64,000 nt of DNA from assembly GCA_002172915.1 (NCBI GenBank), contig NHBW01000006.1:569210-633209 (forward strand). The letters are read 5' to 3'. Both the position numbers and the translations under genes were made by a program. This document shows, piece after piece, positions 25,588-35,563 of this stretch (position 1 is the stretch's first letter; every line of letters starts with the position of its first letter). The stretch comes from Hyphomonas sp. TMED17 (GTDB taxonomy: Bacteria; Pseudomonadota; Alphaproteobacteria; Caulobacterales; Hyphomonadaceae). The notes beneath the pieces were generated by a model, which saw only the letters and a list, made by a program, of their open reading frames with translations, was not told the DNA's origin and made no database searches.

Positions 25588-27414
25588 ATGTCCGTACCGG
25601 TGCGTATTCCTGAAGGGTTCGTTGACGAACTCAAGGCGAGGCTTCGTCCGTCCGATATTATTGGGAAAAAAGTCAAACTAAAAAAGCAAGGCAAGGAATG
25701 GGTCGGCCTGTCGCCATTCACCAGTGAGAAGACCCCAAGCTTTTACGTCAACGATCAGAAGAAAATATATAAGTGTTTTTCATCTGGTCAGGGTGGTGAC
25801 ATTATTTCTTTCGTCATGGAGACAGAGCGCCTGTCCTTTATGGAAGCGGTCGAGAAACTTGCTGACGATGCGGGTCTGTCTTTGCCGAAGGCGACGCCTG
25901 AAAGCCAGGCGGAGTATAATCGTCGGCAACGGCTATTCGAGGTGTGCGAGGCTGCGGCCAAGTTTTTCGAGGCGTCGCTGCGGGATGCCGGCGGTGTGGC
26001 CGCGCGTCAGTATCTGGCTAGCCGTGGTCTGACTACCGAAGCCTGGTCGCGTCACCGGCTTGGCCATTCGCCTGATAGCTGGGACGCAACATTCGACCAT
26101 CTTAGCCGGCTCGGTTTTAGCCGCAGCGAAATTATTGAAACCGGCCTCGCCATCGAAAAATCAGATAGCAGCAAGCCTTATGACCGGTTTCGCGGTCGTC
26201 TCATGTTCCCGATTTCCGATACGCGCGGCGCCGTGATTGCTTTTGGCGGCCGTGCGCTCGAACCGGATGCCAAACCTAAATATCTCAATTCGAATGACAC
26301 CACTCTTTTTCATAAATCCGACATACTTTATCGATATCGCGCTGCGCGCGCTTCGTTCGGAGAGTCGGACGCGACCGGGCTGATTGTCTGCGAAGGCTAT
26401 ATGGACGCGATTGCGCTGGCGGAGGCCGGATTTGGTCACGCCGTGGCCCCGCTCGGCACGGCGTTGACGCCAAAACAGCTTGAATTGCTGTGGCGGGCCG
26501 GTCCGGAACCGGTATTATGTTTTGATGGCGATGCCGCTGGTCGTCGAGCGGCCTATAATTCACTGGATAAAGCCTTGCCGGAACTAACGGCCGGGCGCTC
26601 CGTCTTCTTCTGCATGCTGGAAGATGGGCGTGACCCTGATGATATTATCCGCGATTATGGGGCGGCGGCGATGGCCGAGCGGCTGGCGGCACCGCTGTCG
26701 CTGGTCGAATTATTATGGCAGCGGGAGCGCGATGCGGGGCCGGCGCTTGATACGCCCGAGCGTAAGGCCGGCTTAAATGACCGTCTGATGAAGGCGGCCA
26801 ACGAGATTAAGGATAATGGGGTCAGAGCGGCCTATCAACGCGACCTCAAAACCCGGATGAATGACTATTTTTGGTCGCTGAGGTCGAGCCGGTCATCTGC
26901 GGGACGGTCTGATAAATCGAATACGGGTGGCCCTAGCCCGTTAGTGGCCGGCGCATCCCCCGCCAAGACTAAAGGGCTTGGCTTGATTATCCGGGCGATT
27001 GACTGTCCGCACCTTCTCGAGCTCGGATTCGAGCATTTTGCGCGGGCCGACTTGCCCGATCCGGACGTCGCGTTCATCCGGGATGCCATTTTAACGCAGG
27101 TCGAAGCCGGATTAACGGTTGACCGCGGCAGTTTGACAACCCATTTAGAAATTTGTGGAAAACCACGCGCTGTCGACCTGCTCAATACATATCCCGCTAT
27201 TCCAGAGATCGCCCAAGGGGGCCAAGAGGAACGGGAGTGGCTGATCGCCCTAGAGCAACATGCGCGTCCGGAAGATAACCGATCTTCCGCGACATTATCC
27301 GTGGATGCGTTTAGCAGTCCGGCGGATGCTCGTGCGCGGCATAGATCTGTGTCCGAAAGACGAGCCCGAATGGTACGACGTAATGAGGCAGCAGAGCAGG
27401 CTGATAAAAACTAA
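25588..27414 (+). CDS. dnaG: DNA primase DnaG
   Basis: A 608-residue primase that makes RNA primers for replication. An N-terminal zinc-binding-like domain (about 1-100) is followed by the RNAP-like core and the Toprim domain with VCEGYMDAIAL and LCFDGDAAGRRAA, the metal-binding acidic residues. A C-terminal helicase-binding region is present (about 450-608). In the zinc region the sequence is GLSPFTSEKTPSF and YKCFSSG. Aligned with E. coli, the ligands C, H, C, C become S, T, C, S, so zinc binding is probably lost. Similar losses are, to my knowledge, common in alphaproteobacterial primases. Confidence 0.95.
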   Translation: MSVPVRIPEGFVDELKARLRPSDIIGKKVKLKKQGKEWVGLSPFTSEKTPSFYVNDQKKIYKCFSSGQGGDIISFVMETERLSFMEAVEKLADDAGLSLPKATPESQAEYNRRQRLFEVCEAAAKFFEASLRDAGGVAARQYLASRGLTTEAWSRHRLGHSPDSWDATFDHLSRLGFSRSEIIETGLAIEKSDSSKPYDRFRGRLMFPISDTRGAVIAFGGRALEPDAKPKYLNSNDTTLFHKSDILYRYRAARASFGESDATGLIVCEGYMDAIALAEAGFGHAVAPLGTALTPKQLELLWRAGPEPVLCFDGDAAGRRAAYNSLDKALPELTAGRSVFFCMLEDGRDPDDIIRDYGAAAMAERLAAPLSLVELLWQRERDAGPALDTPERKAGLNDRLMKAANEIKDNGVRAAYQRDLKTRMNDYFWSLRSSRSSAGRSDKSNTGGPSPLVAGASPAKTKGLGLIIRAIDCPHLLELGFEHFARADLPDPDVAFIRDAILTQVEAGLTVDRGSLTTHLEICGKPRAVDLLNTYPAIPEIAQGGQEEREWLIALEQHARPEDNRSSATLSVDAFSSPADARARHRSVSERRARMVRRNEAAEQADKN

Positions 27415-27443
27415 TTGGCTAGGAAGTTAACGCACAGAAGTCT

Positions 27444-29414
27444 ATGGCGATGCCTGGGCTGGCGGGAGAAGAATTTATGGCGGTAGCCGGCGGAATGGAT
27501 ACTGAGGCGACATCGGAAGATCGTCCGGTTCTTGATCTCAATAATACAAAAGTAAAAAAGTTCGTGAAAGACGCCAAAGTTAAAGGCTATGTCACGATTG
27601 AAGAACTCAATGCGATCCTGCCGGCCGACGAGCTGTCATCGGATCAGATCGAGGATACAATGGCCATGCTGTCGGAGCAGGGCATCAGTGTTGTCGAGAA
27701 TGACGAAGAGGGCGAAAACGCGTCCAAGGCAACGGCGGTTGTATCAACCGCTGGAAAAGGCGCGGTCGTCAAGAAGGGCAATGCCCGCGGTTCTGACCGG
27801 ACCGATGATCCGGTCCGTATGTATCTTCGCGAAATGGGCTCTGTGGAATTGCTGTCGCGCGAAGGTGAGATTGCAATTGCCAAGCGTATCGAGGCGGGTC
27901 GTGATGCTATGATCCGTGGGCTTTGCGAAAGTCCGCTGACATTCGAAGCGATGATGGTCTGGCGCGACGAACTTGTGAATGAGCGTATCCTGCTGCGTGA
28001 CCTTATCGATCTTGAAGCAACTTATGGCGCCGAAAATCCGGCGGCCGAGTCGGATGAAGATGATGAGGAATTGCGGGCCCAGCGCGAGAATGAAACAGTC
28101 GAGCAGAGGCATGCGCGGGAAGAACGTGAGGATGAGGAAGAGGGCGCCGCGATGTCGATGTCCGGCATGGAAGCGGAACTTCGCGACGGTGTCCTGAACA
28201 AGCTTGACGAAATGGCCGCCTCATTTGTCAAATTTCGGAAGTTGCAGGAGCAGCTGGTAGGCTGCCGGCTTGAAGGCAAGGCGCTGCCGAGCAAGTTTCA
28301 GGAAGACTATGAAAGTATCTCTGTCGCAATCGTCGAGATGCTGAAAACGATGCATATCAATAATGCACGGATCGAGGCCTTGATCGAACAATTATATGCG
28401 ATCAACAAGAAGCTGATGGGCCTTGAAGGGCAGTTGATGCGTTCGGCTGATGCGCACGGCGTACCGCGGTCGGAGTTTCTGAAATCGTATTTTGGTCGGG
28501 AACTTGATCCGAACTGGCTGGCGGACGTTTCCGGTCTGTCGAAGAAATGGGAGAAGTTTACCACGCGGGAGGCGGATAAGATCATCTCGATACGTGGCGA
28601 AATTTCGACTGTATCCCAGGAGATTGGTATTCCGATCGATGACTATCGCCAGATCGTCCAGCGGGTCCAGAAGGGCGAGCGCGAGGCGCGAATTGCCAAA
28701 AAGGAAATGGTCGAGGCCAATCTTCGTTTGGTTATTTCGATTGCAAAAAAATATACTAATCGCGGCCTGCAATTCCTCGATCTCATTCAGGAAGGCAATA
28801 TCGGTCTGATGAAGGCGGTTGATAAATTCGAATATCGCCGCGGCTATAAATTCTCCACTTATGCAACCTGGTGGATCAGACAGGCGATTACACGATCGAT
28901 CGCTGATCAGGCCAGAACCATTCGTATTCCGGTCCATATGATTGAAACGATCAATAAAATCGTCAGATCCCAGCGCCAGATGCTGCATGAAATTGGGCGT
29001 GAACCAACGCCGGAAGAGCTGGCCGAAAAGCTCGGTCTGCCATTGGAGAAAATTCGTAAGGTCCTTAAAATTGCGAAGGAGCCGATCTCTCTGGAAACGC
29101 CGATTGGCGATGATGAAGATTCAAACCTTGGCGATTTTATCGAGGACAAAATGGCTTTATTGCCAGTCGAAGCCGCGATCCAGTCGAATCTCCGGGAAAC
29201 AACAACAAGGGTGCTTGCATCTTTGACCCCTCGCGAAGAGCGAGTGCTTCGGATGCGTTTCGGGATTGGCATGAATACCGATCATACGCTTGAGGAAGTT
29301 GGCCAGCAATTCAGCGTTACCCGGGAACGGATTCGGCAGATCGAGGCGAAAGCCCTGCGTAAACTCAAGCATCCGAGCCGCAGCCGGAAATTGCGCAGTT
29401 TTCTTGACACCTGA
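27444..29414 (+). CDS. rpoD: Primary RNA polymerase sigma factor, sigma-70
   Basis: A 656-residue housekeeping sigma factor. Region 1.1 (about 30-100) is followed by region 1.2 ([11 protein letters not shown]), the large acidic non-conserved insert (about 190-260) and region 2 with [22 protein letters not shown] and [14 protein letters not shown] (-10 recognition and melting). Then come region 3 and region 4 with [20 protein letters not shown] (-35 recognition). Downstream of dnaG by 29 bases; the pair is probably cotranscribed. The start at 27444 is the first ATG; another in-frame Met lies 11 residues in. Confidence 0.96.
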   Translation: MAMPGLAGEEFMAVAGGMDTEATSEDRPVLDLNNTKVKKFVKDAKVKGYVTIEELNAILPADELSSDQIEDTMAMLSEQGISVVENDEEGENASKATAVVSTAGKGAVVKKGNARGSDRTDDPVRMYLREMGSVELLSREGEIAIAKRIEAGRDAMIRGLCESPLTFEAMMVWRDELVNERILLRDLIDLEATYGAENPAAESDEDDEELRAQRENETVEQRHAREEREDEEEGAAMSMSGMEAELRDGVLNKLDEMAASFVKFRKLQEQLVGCRLEGKALPSKFQEDYESISVAIVEMLKTMHINNARIEALIEQLYAINKKLMGLEGQLMRSADAHGVPRSEFLKSYFGRELDPNWLADVSGLSKKWEKFTTREADKIISIRGEISTVSQEIGIPIDDYRQIVQRVQKGEREARIAKKEMVEANLRLVISIAKKYTNRGLQFLDLIQEGNIGLMKAVDKFEYRRGYKFSTYATWWIRQAITRSIADQARTIRIPVHMIETINKIVRSQRQMLHEIGREPTPEELAEKLGLPLEKIRKVLKIAKEPISLETPIGDDEDSNLGDFIEDKMALLPVEAAIQSNLRETTTRVLASLTPREERVLRMRFGIGMNTDHTLEEVGQQFSVTRERIRQIEAKALRKLKHPSRSRKLRSFLDT

Positions 29415-29439
29415 TCAATAATGCGCGCCGGTAACAGAC

Positions 29440-30201
29440 ATGACGGATGTGGATTGTCTTACAGAGGAACTGGTTAATGCAGACCGGATTGTGGTATTAA
29501 CCGGGGCTGGCATTTCGACCGAGAGTGGTATTCCGGACTATCGCTCCGCGGGCGGCCTGTGGCGGCAGGTCAAGCCGATATATTTTGATGATTTCGTGTC
29601 GTCTGCTGCCGCGCGTCGGGAGAGTTGGGACCGGATATTCAAGTCCGGTGGAATGATGAAAGGTGCCATGCCGAATGCCGGCCATGTCGCAGTGGCAGAG
29701 CTGGTCACGATGGGCAAAACTACCAACATCATTACCCAGAATGTCGATAATTTGCATCAGGCCTCGGGTGTGCCGGCTGAGAAAATAATCGAGCTGCACG
29801 GCAATGCCTCTTTCGCCCGCTGTCTGACGTGCGGGGCGCATCACGATTATGCGGTCTTGAAGCCAAGATGGCTCGCCGAGGAAGAGCTTACCTGTGACCA
29901 GTGCGGCGGGCTGCTTAAATCGGCGACCATTTCGTTCGGGCAGTCGATGCCTCTGGCTGAAATGGAACGCGCCGAGACCGAGGCCCGCCAGTGCGATCTG
30001 ATGCTGGTTCTGGGCACTTCACTGGAAGTCCATCCGGCTGCGGAGTTACCGCTTGTTGCGAAATATAGCGGGGCCAGGCTGGTCTTCGTCAATCTTGATG
30101 ATACCCCGCTGGACGCCCATGCCGATATTGTGATCTCGACAAAAATAGGTCCGCTTTTATCTGCCGCCATATCAAAGCTGAAAGCGCAAAAGGGGACTTA
30201 G
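29440..30201 (+). CDS. NAD-dependent protein deacylase (sirtuin)
   Basis: A 253-residue sirtuin: GAGISTESGIPDYR (NAD pocket), TQNVDNLHQASG, catalytic His in ELHGNASFARC and four zinc cysteines in two pairs (CLTCG and CDQCG). It ends with GTSLEVHPAAELP and the final VFVNLDDTPLD. The sirtuin removes acyl groups from lysines using NAD. SGIPDYRSAGGLW places it nearer the SIRT4-like bacterial class than the E. coli CobB class, so I do not use the symbol cobB. The stop overlaps the permease stop on the other strand by 4 bases. Confidence 0.92.
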   Translation: MTDVDCLTEELVNADRIVVLTGAGISTESGIPDYRSAGGLWRQVKPIYFDDFVSSAAARRESWDRIFKSGGMMKGAMPNAGHVAVAELVTMGKTTNIITQNVDNLHQASGVPAEKIIELHGNASFARCLTCGAHHDYAVLKPRWLAEEELTCDQCGGLLKSATISFGQSMPLAEMERAETEARQCDLMLVLGTSLEVHPAAELPLVAKYSGARLVFVNLDDTPLDAHADIVISTKIGPLLSAAISKLKAQKGT

Positions 30202-31532
30202 CTGGCGGTATTATCCGCTGGTTTTGCGAAGAATTTTATTGCCATGTAGACGGCTGCCCCGGTCATTATGAAAGCGATGCTCAAAAGCGCTTCGACCGGC
30301 TTTTCTTGTAATACAAAGCCGAGGGTCCAACCGGTTAAAGAGAGATAGATCAAGCCGGGAATTGGATAGAAACTTGCCCGGTAAGGGCGTTCAAGGTCTG
30401 GTTCACGCCAACGCAGAATGAACAGTCCGCCGACAGTTAAGAAGCTCATAAAAGCCAGCGTGAAGCCGGAAAAAACCAGAACGGATTCGAAGCTCGAGGT
30501 TGATACAAAAAATACAGAAATGCCGGTTTGCAAATATATGGCGCGGGATGGAACGCCGTCGATATTTGTTCTCGCAAGCATCTTAAAGCTTGGGATGTCT
30601 TCTCCGATCATTTGCAAGACACGCGGCCCGGCAATCGTCATTGCGCTAATCGTCGAGATTAACAAAGTGGCCAGAACAAAGCCCGCGAGCTTCGCACCGA
30701 TATCGCCAAAAGCCGAGCGAGCCGCGATGATGCCGACTTCGACTTTGCCGACCATAAGATCAATTGGGGCGACCAGCAGGAAGACCGCATTTAGGGCTAT
30801 ATAAAGCATCATTACGAGGAGGGTTCCGAAAACGAGTATCCGTGGAAGGTCGCGTTGTGGGCTGCCCAGTTCACTCGATATGTATGTCGCCGCATTCCAG
30901 CCTGTATAGGCATAACTAACATAGATCAGGGAGACGGCGAATGCAGCACTCGTCATTGCTGTGCCATCGCCGGGCGCCGGGAAGAATTGAATTGGTTGCA
31001 AAGCCGGCGAGCTGAATATTGCGGCAAAACAGAAGCCTAGAATAACACCGATTTTCAAAAGCGTGAATGCGATTTGCAATTGCCCGCCGGCGCGGCGTCT
31101 TCCGGCGTGCAAAAGACCTAGTCCGATTACGAGTGATGCCGCCAAGTATCGATCTACCCAGATGAAGTCGGCGCTTAGAAAGGCTGATCGGAAATAGGCG
31201 GAGAACGTCATCGCCGCCAGAGCGATCGGGGCGGAAAATCCAATCAGGGCCGAGATCCATCCACCGACGAAGCCGACACCAGGATGATAAATATGAGAAA
31301 GAAAATTATACTCGCCACCTGAGCGGGGCAGGGCAGCGCCAAGCTCGGCATAGCACATCGCGCCACACAGAGCGGCCAGTCCGCCAATGACCCAGAGCAT
31401 GATTAACGGAAATCCGGTTTGCAAATCATAGAGCTGGAAGCCGAGACTGGTAAACACGCCGGTTCCGACCATATTGGCGACGATGATGCAGAACGCCGTG
31501 AGCGCGCTGAAATTCCGATTCCCGTTGTCCAC
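30198..31532 (-). CDS. APC-family amino-acid permease
   Basis: A 444-residue inner-membrane protein with about 12 helices. It starts with the family TM1 motif AFCIIVANMVGTGVFTSLGF, and GGLAALCGAMCYAELGAALPRSGGEYNFL continues TM2-3 in the usual APC way (unwound TM1 and TM6 carry substrate). Substrate is probably an amino acid or polyamine; it cannot be specified. No obvious partner gene. It is convergent with the sirtuin gene, and its promoter lies in the 280-base gap before panD. Confidence 0.9.
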   Translation of the reverse strand: MDNGNRNFSALTAFCIIVANMVGTGVFTSLGFQLYDLQTGFPLIMLWVIGGLAALCGAMCYAELGAALPRSGGEYNFLSHIYHPGVGFVGGWISALIGFSAPIALAAMTFSAYFRSAFLSADFIWVDRYLAASLVIGLGLLHAGRRRAGGQLQIAFTLLKIGVILGFCFAAIFSSPALQPIQFFPAPGDGTAMTSAAFAVSLIYVSYAYTGWNAATYISSELGSPQRDLPRILVFGTLLVMMLYIALNAVFLLVAPIDLMVGKVEVGIIAARSAFGDIGAKLAGFVLATLLISTISAMTIAGPRVLQMIGEDIPSFKMLARTNIDGVPSRAIYLQTGISVFFVSTSSFESVLVFSGFTLAFMSFLTVGGLFILRWREPDLERPYRASFYPIPGLIYLSLTGWTLGFVLQEKPVEALLSIAFIMTGAAVYMAIKFFAKPADNTAS

Positions 31533-31815
31533 TGACGACCTCGTGCTAATGCTGCCTGCCGGACGGTGCCGGCATTATGGTGATAGCTTTATAGGCCTAA
31601 GCCCGGCAAAGCAGATTGACATATAACATCTGCAAGCCGCCGGCGATGTGCAAGGCGTTTTATTCCGAATTGCACTCTGAACGGGCCTATCATTGGCCCG
31701 ACATTTATGCTTATGAGCGGTGAGGAAGAGCTTCATTTGCTGAGCGCCCGCGCAAATTTAAACGGAGATCAGCGGCTCGACGAGATGATTAACCACTCCA
31801 GAAGGCTTTAATGTC
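31533..31815. other. Divergent promoter region of the permease and panD, with a small open frame
   Basis: About 280 bases without a recognised gene. It holds a small hairpin (GGGCC/GGCCC at 31683-31687 and 31695-31699). A 34-codon plus-strand frame at 31707-31811, from ATG to TAA, stops 4 bases before the panD GTG. It has a GGTGAGG stretch inside rather than before it, and no homology I recognise, so it is more likely chance or a leader peptide than a gene. Confidence 0.4.
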
Positions 31816-32181
31816 GTGTTTTTGAATATGTTGAAATCCAAACTGCACTCCGCCACGGTGACCCAATGTGACCTGCATTATGAAGGTTCGGTGTCGATCG
31901 ATCTGGATTTACTGGACGCTTCGGGGATCTTGCCAAATGAGCGCGTGGATATCTGGAACGTTACGAATGGTGCACGGATATCAACTTATGCCATTGTCGC
32001 GCCGCGTGGTTCCAACGCGATTGGAATTAATGGCGCCGCGGCCCGTCACTTTGCACTGGGCGACAAGGTAATCATTGCCAGTTTCGCGCATGTCGACGCC
32101 GCAGAAGCCCGCCAGCATAAGCCGACAGTTGTATTGCTTGATGATAACAATCACCCCAAGGTACCGAGTTCGGCTTACTAG
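31816..32181 (+). CDS. panD: Aspartate 1-decarboxylase proenzyme
   Basis: A 121-residue pyruvoyl enzyme making beta-alanine for pantothenate. The N-terminal [21 protein letters not shown] aligns with E. coli PanD, and the self-cleavage site is Gly-Ser in YEGSVSID, which yields the pyruvoyl group. [18 protein letters not shown] is also typical. I start at GTG 31816, which reproduces the four residues before ML in E. coli (MIRTML); ATG 31828 is the alternative. The stop overlaps the SIMPL gene stop on the opposite strand by 4 bases. panB and panC are not here. Confidence 0.95.
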   Translation: MFLNMLKSKLHSATVTQCDLHYEGSVSIDLDLLDASGILPNERVDIWNVTNGARISTYAIVAPRGSNAIGINGAAARHFALGDKVIIASFAHVDAAEARQHKPTVVLLDDNNHPKVPSSAY

Positions 32182-33032
32182 GCTGCCGGTTCCAGTCGGT
32201 CAGTCAGTTCGAAAACAACTGTGACACGCATCGTATAGCTGACTTCGCCACCGGCAACCGGTGTCGCTGCGTCGTTCTCGGCCATCCGCATGGCGGCTTG
32301 CCTGAAGGGTATGGCATTATTGCCTCCGCCTTCTTCCAGCGTGATGATCCGTTTCACCTGATAGCCGGCCTCTTCAGCATATAGCTCGGCTTTATGTCTG
32401 GCATCCCGGAGTGCCAGCCGGCGCGCTTCATCCCGGGCCAAACTTGGGTCGCTCAGCGCAAAATTAAGGCCCGAAAATGTATTGCCGCCGGCTCTGACCA
32501 AGGCATCCAAAACTTCACCCAATATATCCAGGTCGCGGACTTTCATTGTTAACTGGTTTGAGGCCTGATAACCGATCAGGCGTGCCGGAGCGCCATTCTG
32601 TCGGTTGCTATAGTCGTACTCGGCCTGCAATGACAGGTTTGAGGTCTGCAGGTCGCGTCCTTCGATGCCCGCACTCTTCAGAGTCGCAAAGACATTATTC
32701 ATTGTTCGACGGTTGATCGCCATGGCGCTCGACGCGGTATCAGCCCGGCTACTCACGCCACCTGAAATTATCGCAATATCCGGGGCTTTGCTGACCGTAC
32801 CGACGCCGTGAACTGTGAATGTGGTTTCCGGCTGTACCGAATTGGGATGAATGCGAACTATATTTTGCCGTCTAAGCAGCCGTGTCTGCGATTCCGGCAT
32901 GGTTTCTATTGCCAGCTCGGACTGGGCGTTTGCCGGTTCGGCTACGAGCGCGGGCATTATCGCAGCCAGACATAGGCCAAGCGTTGCACTGCCTATTATC
33001 AATAATTTTTTACGTCCCTGAATAATCGACAT
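32178..33032 (-). CDS. SIMPL-domain (DUF541) periplasmic protein
   Basis: A 284-residue protein with an N-terminal signal or anchor (about 8-35) and then the SIMPL domain: [48 protein letters not shown] and YSNRQNG...[13 protein letters not shown]. The DUF541 family forms periplasmic oligomers; its bacterial role is not settled, though oxidative-stress phenotypes are reported. It has no operon partner and is convergent with panD. Confidence 0.88.
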   Translation of the reverse strand: MSIIQGRKKLLIIGSATLGLCLAAIMPALVAEPANAQSELAIETMPESQTRLLRRQNIVRIHPNSVQPETTFTVHGVGTVSKAPDIAIISGGVSSRADTASSAMAINRRTMNNVFATLKSAGIEGRDLQTSNLSLQAEYDYSNRQNGAPARLIGYQASNQLTMKVRDLDILGEVLDALVRAGGNTFSGLNFALSDPSLARDEARRLALRDARHKAELYAEEAGYQVKRIITLEEGGGNNAIPFRQAAMRMAENDAATPVAGGEVSYTMRVTVVFELTDRLEPAA

Positions 33033-33135
33033 TATAACGCTCCTTTTGTTTGAAACACTTGCTAGGATGATTTAATTGAGTCATTGCGGCAATAACATGT
33101 TTGTGATTTGGAAGATTACGACATGATTAAGGCAT

Positions 33136-33212
33136 GGGCCTGTAGCTCAGTTGGTTAGAGCAGACCGCTCATAACGGTCTGGTCGGGGGTTCGAGTCCCT
33201 CCGGGCCCACCA
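33136..33212 (+). tRNA. tRNA with anticodon CAU (elongator Met or Ile2)
   Basis: A full 77-base cloverleaf with CCA encoded. The acceptor stem is GGGCCTG (33136-33142) with CGGGCCC (33202-33208). The D-arm TAGCTCAGTTGGTTAGAGCA follows, then anticodon stem GACCG/CGGTC closing the loop CTCATAA with CAT at 33170-33172, and a T-arm with GTTCGAGTC. CAT is read by methionine tRNA or, after lysidine modification, by isoleucine tRNA; it lacks the CCC/GGG-type initiator anticodon stem and so is not initiator tRNA. The leader AAGGCAT (33129-33135) and trailer ATGCCTT (33212-33218) can extend the acceptor helix, and TTTT follows. Confidence 0.93.
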
Positions 33213-33256
33213 TGCCTTTTATAGTCACGTATTTTTATTAATTTTTTAGTTTGCGA

Positions 33257-33276
33257 CACTTTCCGGTCAGAAAGTG
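33257..33276. promoter_or_regulatory. Inverted repeat between the tRNA and the Met-sulfoxide reductase gene
   Basis: CACTTTC (33257-33263) and GAAAGTG (33270-33276), perfect 7 bases with a 6-base spacer, 32 bases before the next start codon. It is a possible operator; no T-run follows, so it is not a terminator. Confidence 0.4.
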
Positions 33277-33308
33277 GGGCAAGTTGGAAAAGAAATTGGG
33301 ACAATCGC

Positions 33309-33815
33309 ATGATGGTTAGGATGTCTGATGCAAACCGCTTAGCGGCTGACGTTAAGCGCGGACATTATGCGGAACTCGAAATCGAGCTGAAAAGCATACT
33401 CGCCGACGAACCGAATATGGTTGCACGCATGGCGACCATGGCATGTGTGCTCGCGACACGGTTCGAGTCGGTATTTTTCTGGACCGGGTTTTATCTCGTT
33501 GATCCCGAGCGACCAACCGAACTGGTTATCGGGCCTTATCAGGGTACGCTCGGCTGCATGCGTATTGCGCTTGGAAAGGGTGTTTGCGGAACGAGTGCGC
33601 AGAGTGGTGAAACAGTGATTGTCCCCGATGTGCATGCCTTCCCCGGCCATATTGCGTGCGACAGCCGGACGGAATCGGAAATTGTCGTTCCGATTTTCGA
33701 TAGTGCTAGCCGGTTATATGGTGTGCTTGACGTCGACAGTTGTTTGCCAGCAGCATTTGACGAGGATGATCGTGACGGCCTTGAGGCGATGTGTCGAATT
33801 CTGATGTCGGTCTAA
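33309..33815 (+). CDS. Free methionine-(R)-sulfoxide reductase (GAF domain)
   Basis: A 168-residue single-GAF enzyme (fRMsr) that reduces free Met-R-sulfoxide. The three family cysteines are visible in GTLGCMRI, GKGVCGTSA and FPGHIACDSRT, with FFWTGFYLVD and GVLDVDS at the GAF ends. It is a thioredoxin-dependent repair enzyme for oxidised methionine. The start could be ATG 33309, 33312 or 33321. It lies 97 bases after the tRNA and its stop overlaps the carboxylesterase stop on the other strand by 4 bases. Confidence 0.92.
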   Translation: MMVRMSDANRLAADVKRGHYAELEIELKSILADEPNMVARMATMACVLATRFESVFFWTGFYLVDPERPTELVIGPYQGTLGCMRIALGKGVCGTSAQSGETVIVPDVHAFPGHIACDSRTESEIVVPIFDSASRLYGVLDVDSCLPAAFDEDDRDGLEAMCRILMSV

Positions 33816-35563
33816 GCGCCGGGCCATGGCTCGGTCTGAGTGGCAGCGACGGCATCGATGATTCTTTGCTGTAAAGTTCGTTCCAGAATATCGAGTTTTG
33901 TCGCGCGTAGCCCGTTGGCGGGGATTATTTCGGGATTAAAGGTCAGCCAGAAATCTGTTTCGGGATCATATTGCTGCCATTCCGGCAGGCCGGACCCGTT
34001 CGGGTCGCCCGTTTTTGCGAAATTGGCCCAGTATTGTCCCATGGCGACGGTCAGCTCATCGTCAGCCACGGTTCTCTCGAGAAACGGACTGTGGCTATCA
34101 AATACAAACGATATTTCGGCCGCATGAAATGCGCCAAGCGTCTGTTTTTTGCTCAATGGCAAACGATTGAACTGATAGAGCCAGCTGGGCTGGCCCATTT
34201 GGTTTAGTGATTTTGCCAGATACCGCATGTGTACGCCGAACAGATCGTCGCCGAGCATATCAATCGCGCCAGCGGTGTAATTCTGTTCCGATTGCAATCC
34301 ATAAGCGGCTACAAGAACATCTCCGTCCTCGCGGCCGTAAATATCGTAAAGTGTTTGCAGGCGGGCCGTATGTTGATCCGGAAATGGGACTTGCAGGACC
34401 GTCGGCGCATTGATTTCATCATAAAAGAGCGTGCCCTCGTCACCATTATAGCCCGCCAGTACAGGCACGCCACTGATATTCCCTTGCATGATTGCAGCGC
34501 CAATTATTTCGGGGATGACAACGCCATCAGCCGTCGGCAACAAATAGTCACGGAATTCGGGATGATTTGCGATTTGATCAATCAGTACCGGTCCCGGAAT
34601 TGACCGTAGCATGGCGGCATCGGCATCGGTATCGGCAATCCCCTGTAGGAAGTTGATACCGGCTTGATGCATGCTAAGCCGGCCGGGAATCGCTGCATCC
34701 AGTATATTGGTATTATACGTTGAGGCACCGCTCTGGAGAATGCCTTTGTGAAACAGACCCCTGCTGTCGGGGGCCGCCATCAGCTCCGAGACTGACTGCG
34801 CGCCCGCACTTTCGCCAAACACAGTCACATTTGACGGGTCACCGCCAAAGGCGCGGATATTGTCGCGTACCCATTCGAGGGCGGCAATCTGGTCGAGCAA
34901 ACCGTAATTGCCTGAGACGCCTCTGGGGTCGTCAGCACTAAGCGCGGGATGCGCCATATAACCGAACGGGCCAAGCCGGTAATTTATTGTGACCAGAACG
35001 ACGCCGTTGCGCACAAGACCATTATCCTGATAAATTTCAGACGATCCCGAGCCGGTCTGGTGACTGCCGCCATGCAACCATACCATAACCGGTTGCAACT
35101 CTTCATTCTCCAGATTTCCGGTGCGGACATTGAGGTATAAGCAATCTTCCGATTCTTGGGGTGGAGGCGCGTTCCTGTAGAGGGCGGCGACGAGTTTCTG
35201 TGTCGCCCAGGACAGCCCGAGACCTTTGACGATATCGCTGTAGAATTCAGCGCTACCGGTTCGCCTTTGCAAACATTCAGGGCCGAATGCGCGGCCATCC
35301 CTGAGGCCCTTCCAGACCGGGGCTGGTGCCGGCGGGCGCCAGCGCAAGTCGCCGACTGGCGCGGCTGCGTAAGGGATGCCGTTAAACAGAAAGATGCCGC
35401 TGTCCTTGCGGTCGATGCCGCTTTGAATGTCGCCTTGTGTGAGCGAAATTGTCGGGCCGGCCGATAATTCAGCCGCCGGACGCGTCATGAAGAAGATCAG
35501 GGCCTGATAGCCAATCAGGGCGATCAGAAGGAATGCTGAAAGAACGGTCAGGAAGGTTTTCAT
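33812..35563 (-). CDS. Type-B carboxylesterase/lipase
   Basis: A 583-residue alpha/beta hydrolase with an N-terminal signal-anchor (FLTVLSAFLLIALIGYQALIFF). Nucleophile Ser in VFGESAGAQSVSEL, Glu in YNGDEGTLFYDE, catalytic His in GAFHAAEISFVF, and the oxyanion segment WLHGGSHQTGSG are all present. Cys pairs around ECLQ and EDCLYLNVRTG are the usual ones. I start at ATG 35563; the frame is open to 35779 but that stretch is the DUF1330 gene in another frame. ATGA overlap with the DUF1330 stop shows translational coupling. Substrate is unknown. Confidence 0.9.
   Translation of the reverse strand: MKTFLTVLSAFLLIALIGYQALIFFMTRPAAELSAGPTISLTQGDIQSGIDRKDSGIFLFNGIPYAAAPVGDLRWRPPAPAPVWKGLRDGRAFGPECLQRRTGSAEFYSDIVKGLGLSWATQKLVAALYRNAPPPQESEDCLYLNVRTGNLENEELQPVMVWLHGGSHQTGSGSSEIYQDNGLVRNGVVLVTINYRLGPFGYMAHPALSADDPRGVSGNYGLLDQIAALEWVRDNIRAFGGDPSNVTVFGESAGAQSVSELMAAPDSRGLFHKGILQSGASTYNTNILDAAIPGRLSMHQAGINFLQGIADTDADAAMLRSIPGPVLIDQIANHPEFRDYLLPTADGVVIPEIIGAAIMQGNISGVPVLAGYNGDEGTLFYDEINAPTVLQVPFPDQHTARLQTLYDIYGREDGDVLVAAYGLQSEQNYTAGAIDMLGDDLFGVHMRYLAKSLNQMGQPSWLYQFNRLPLSKKQTLGAFHAAEISFVFDSHSPFLERTVADDELTVAMGQYWANFAKTGDPNGSGLPEWQQYDPETDFWLTFNPEIIPANGLRATKLDILERTLQQRIIDAVAATQTEPWPGA

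Noticed and set aside
33240..33310. Attachment site or insertion-sequence end next to the tRNA
   Set aside because: An inverted repeat and GGGACA-like words are present, but no integrase, no duplicated tRNA 3' end and no gene-content change are seen.
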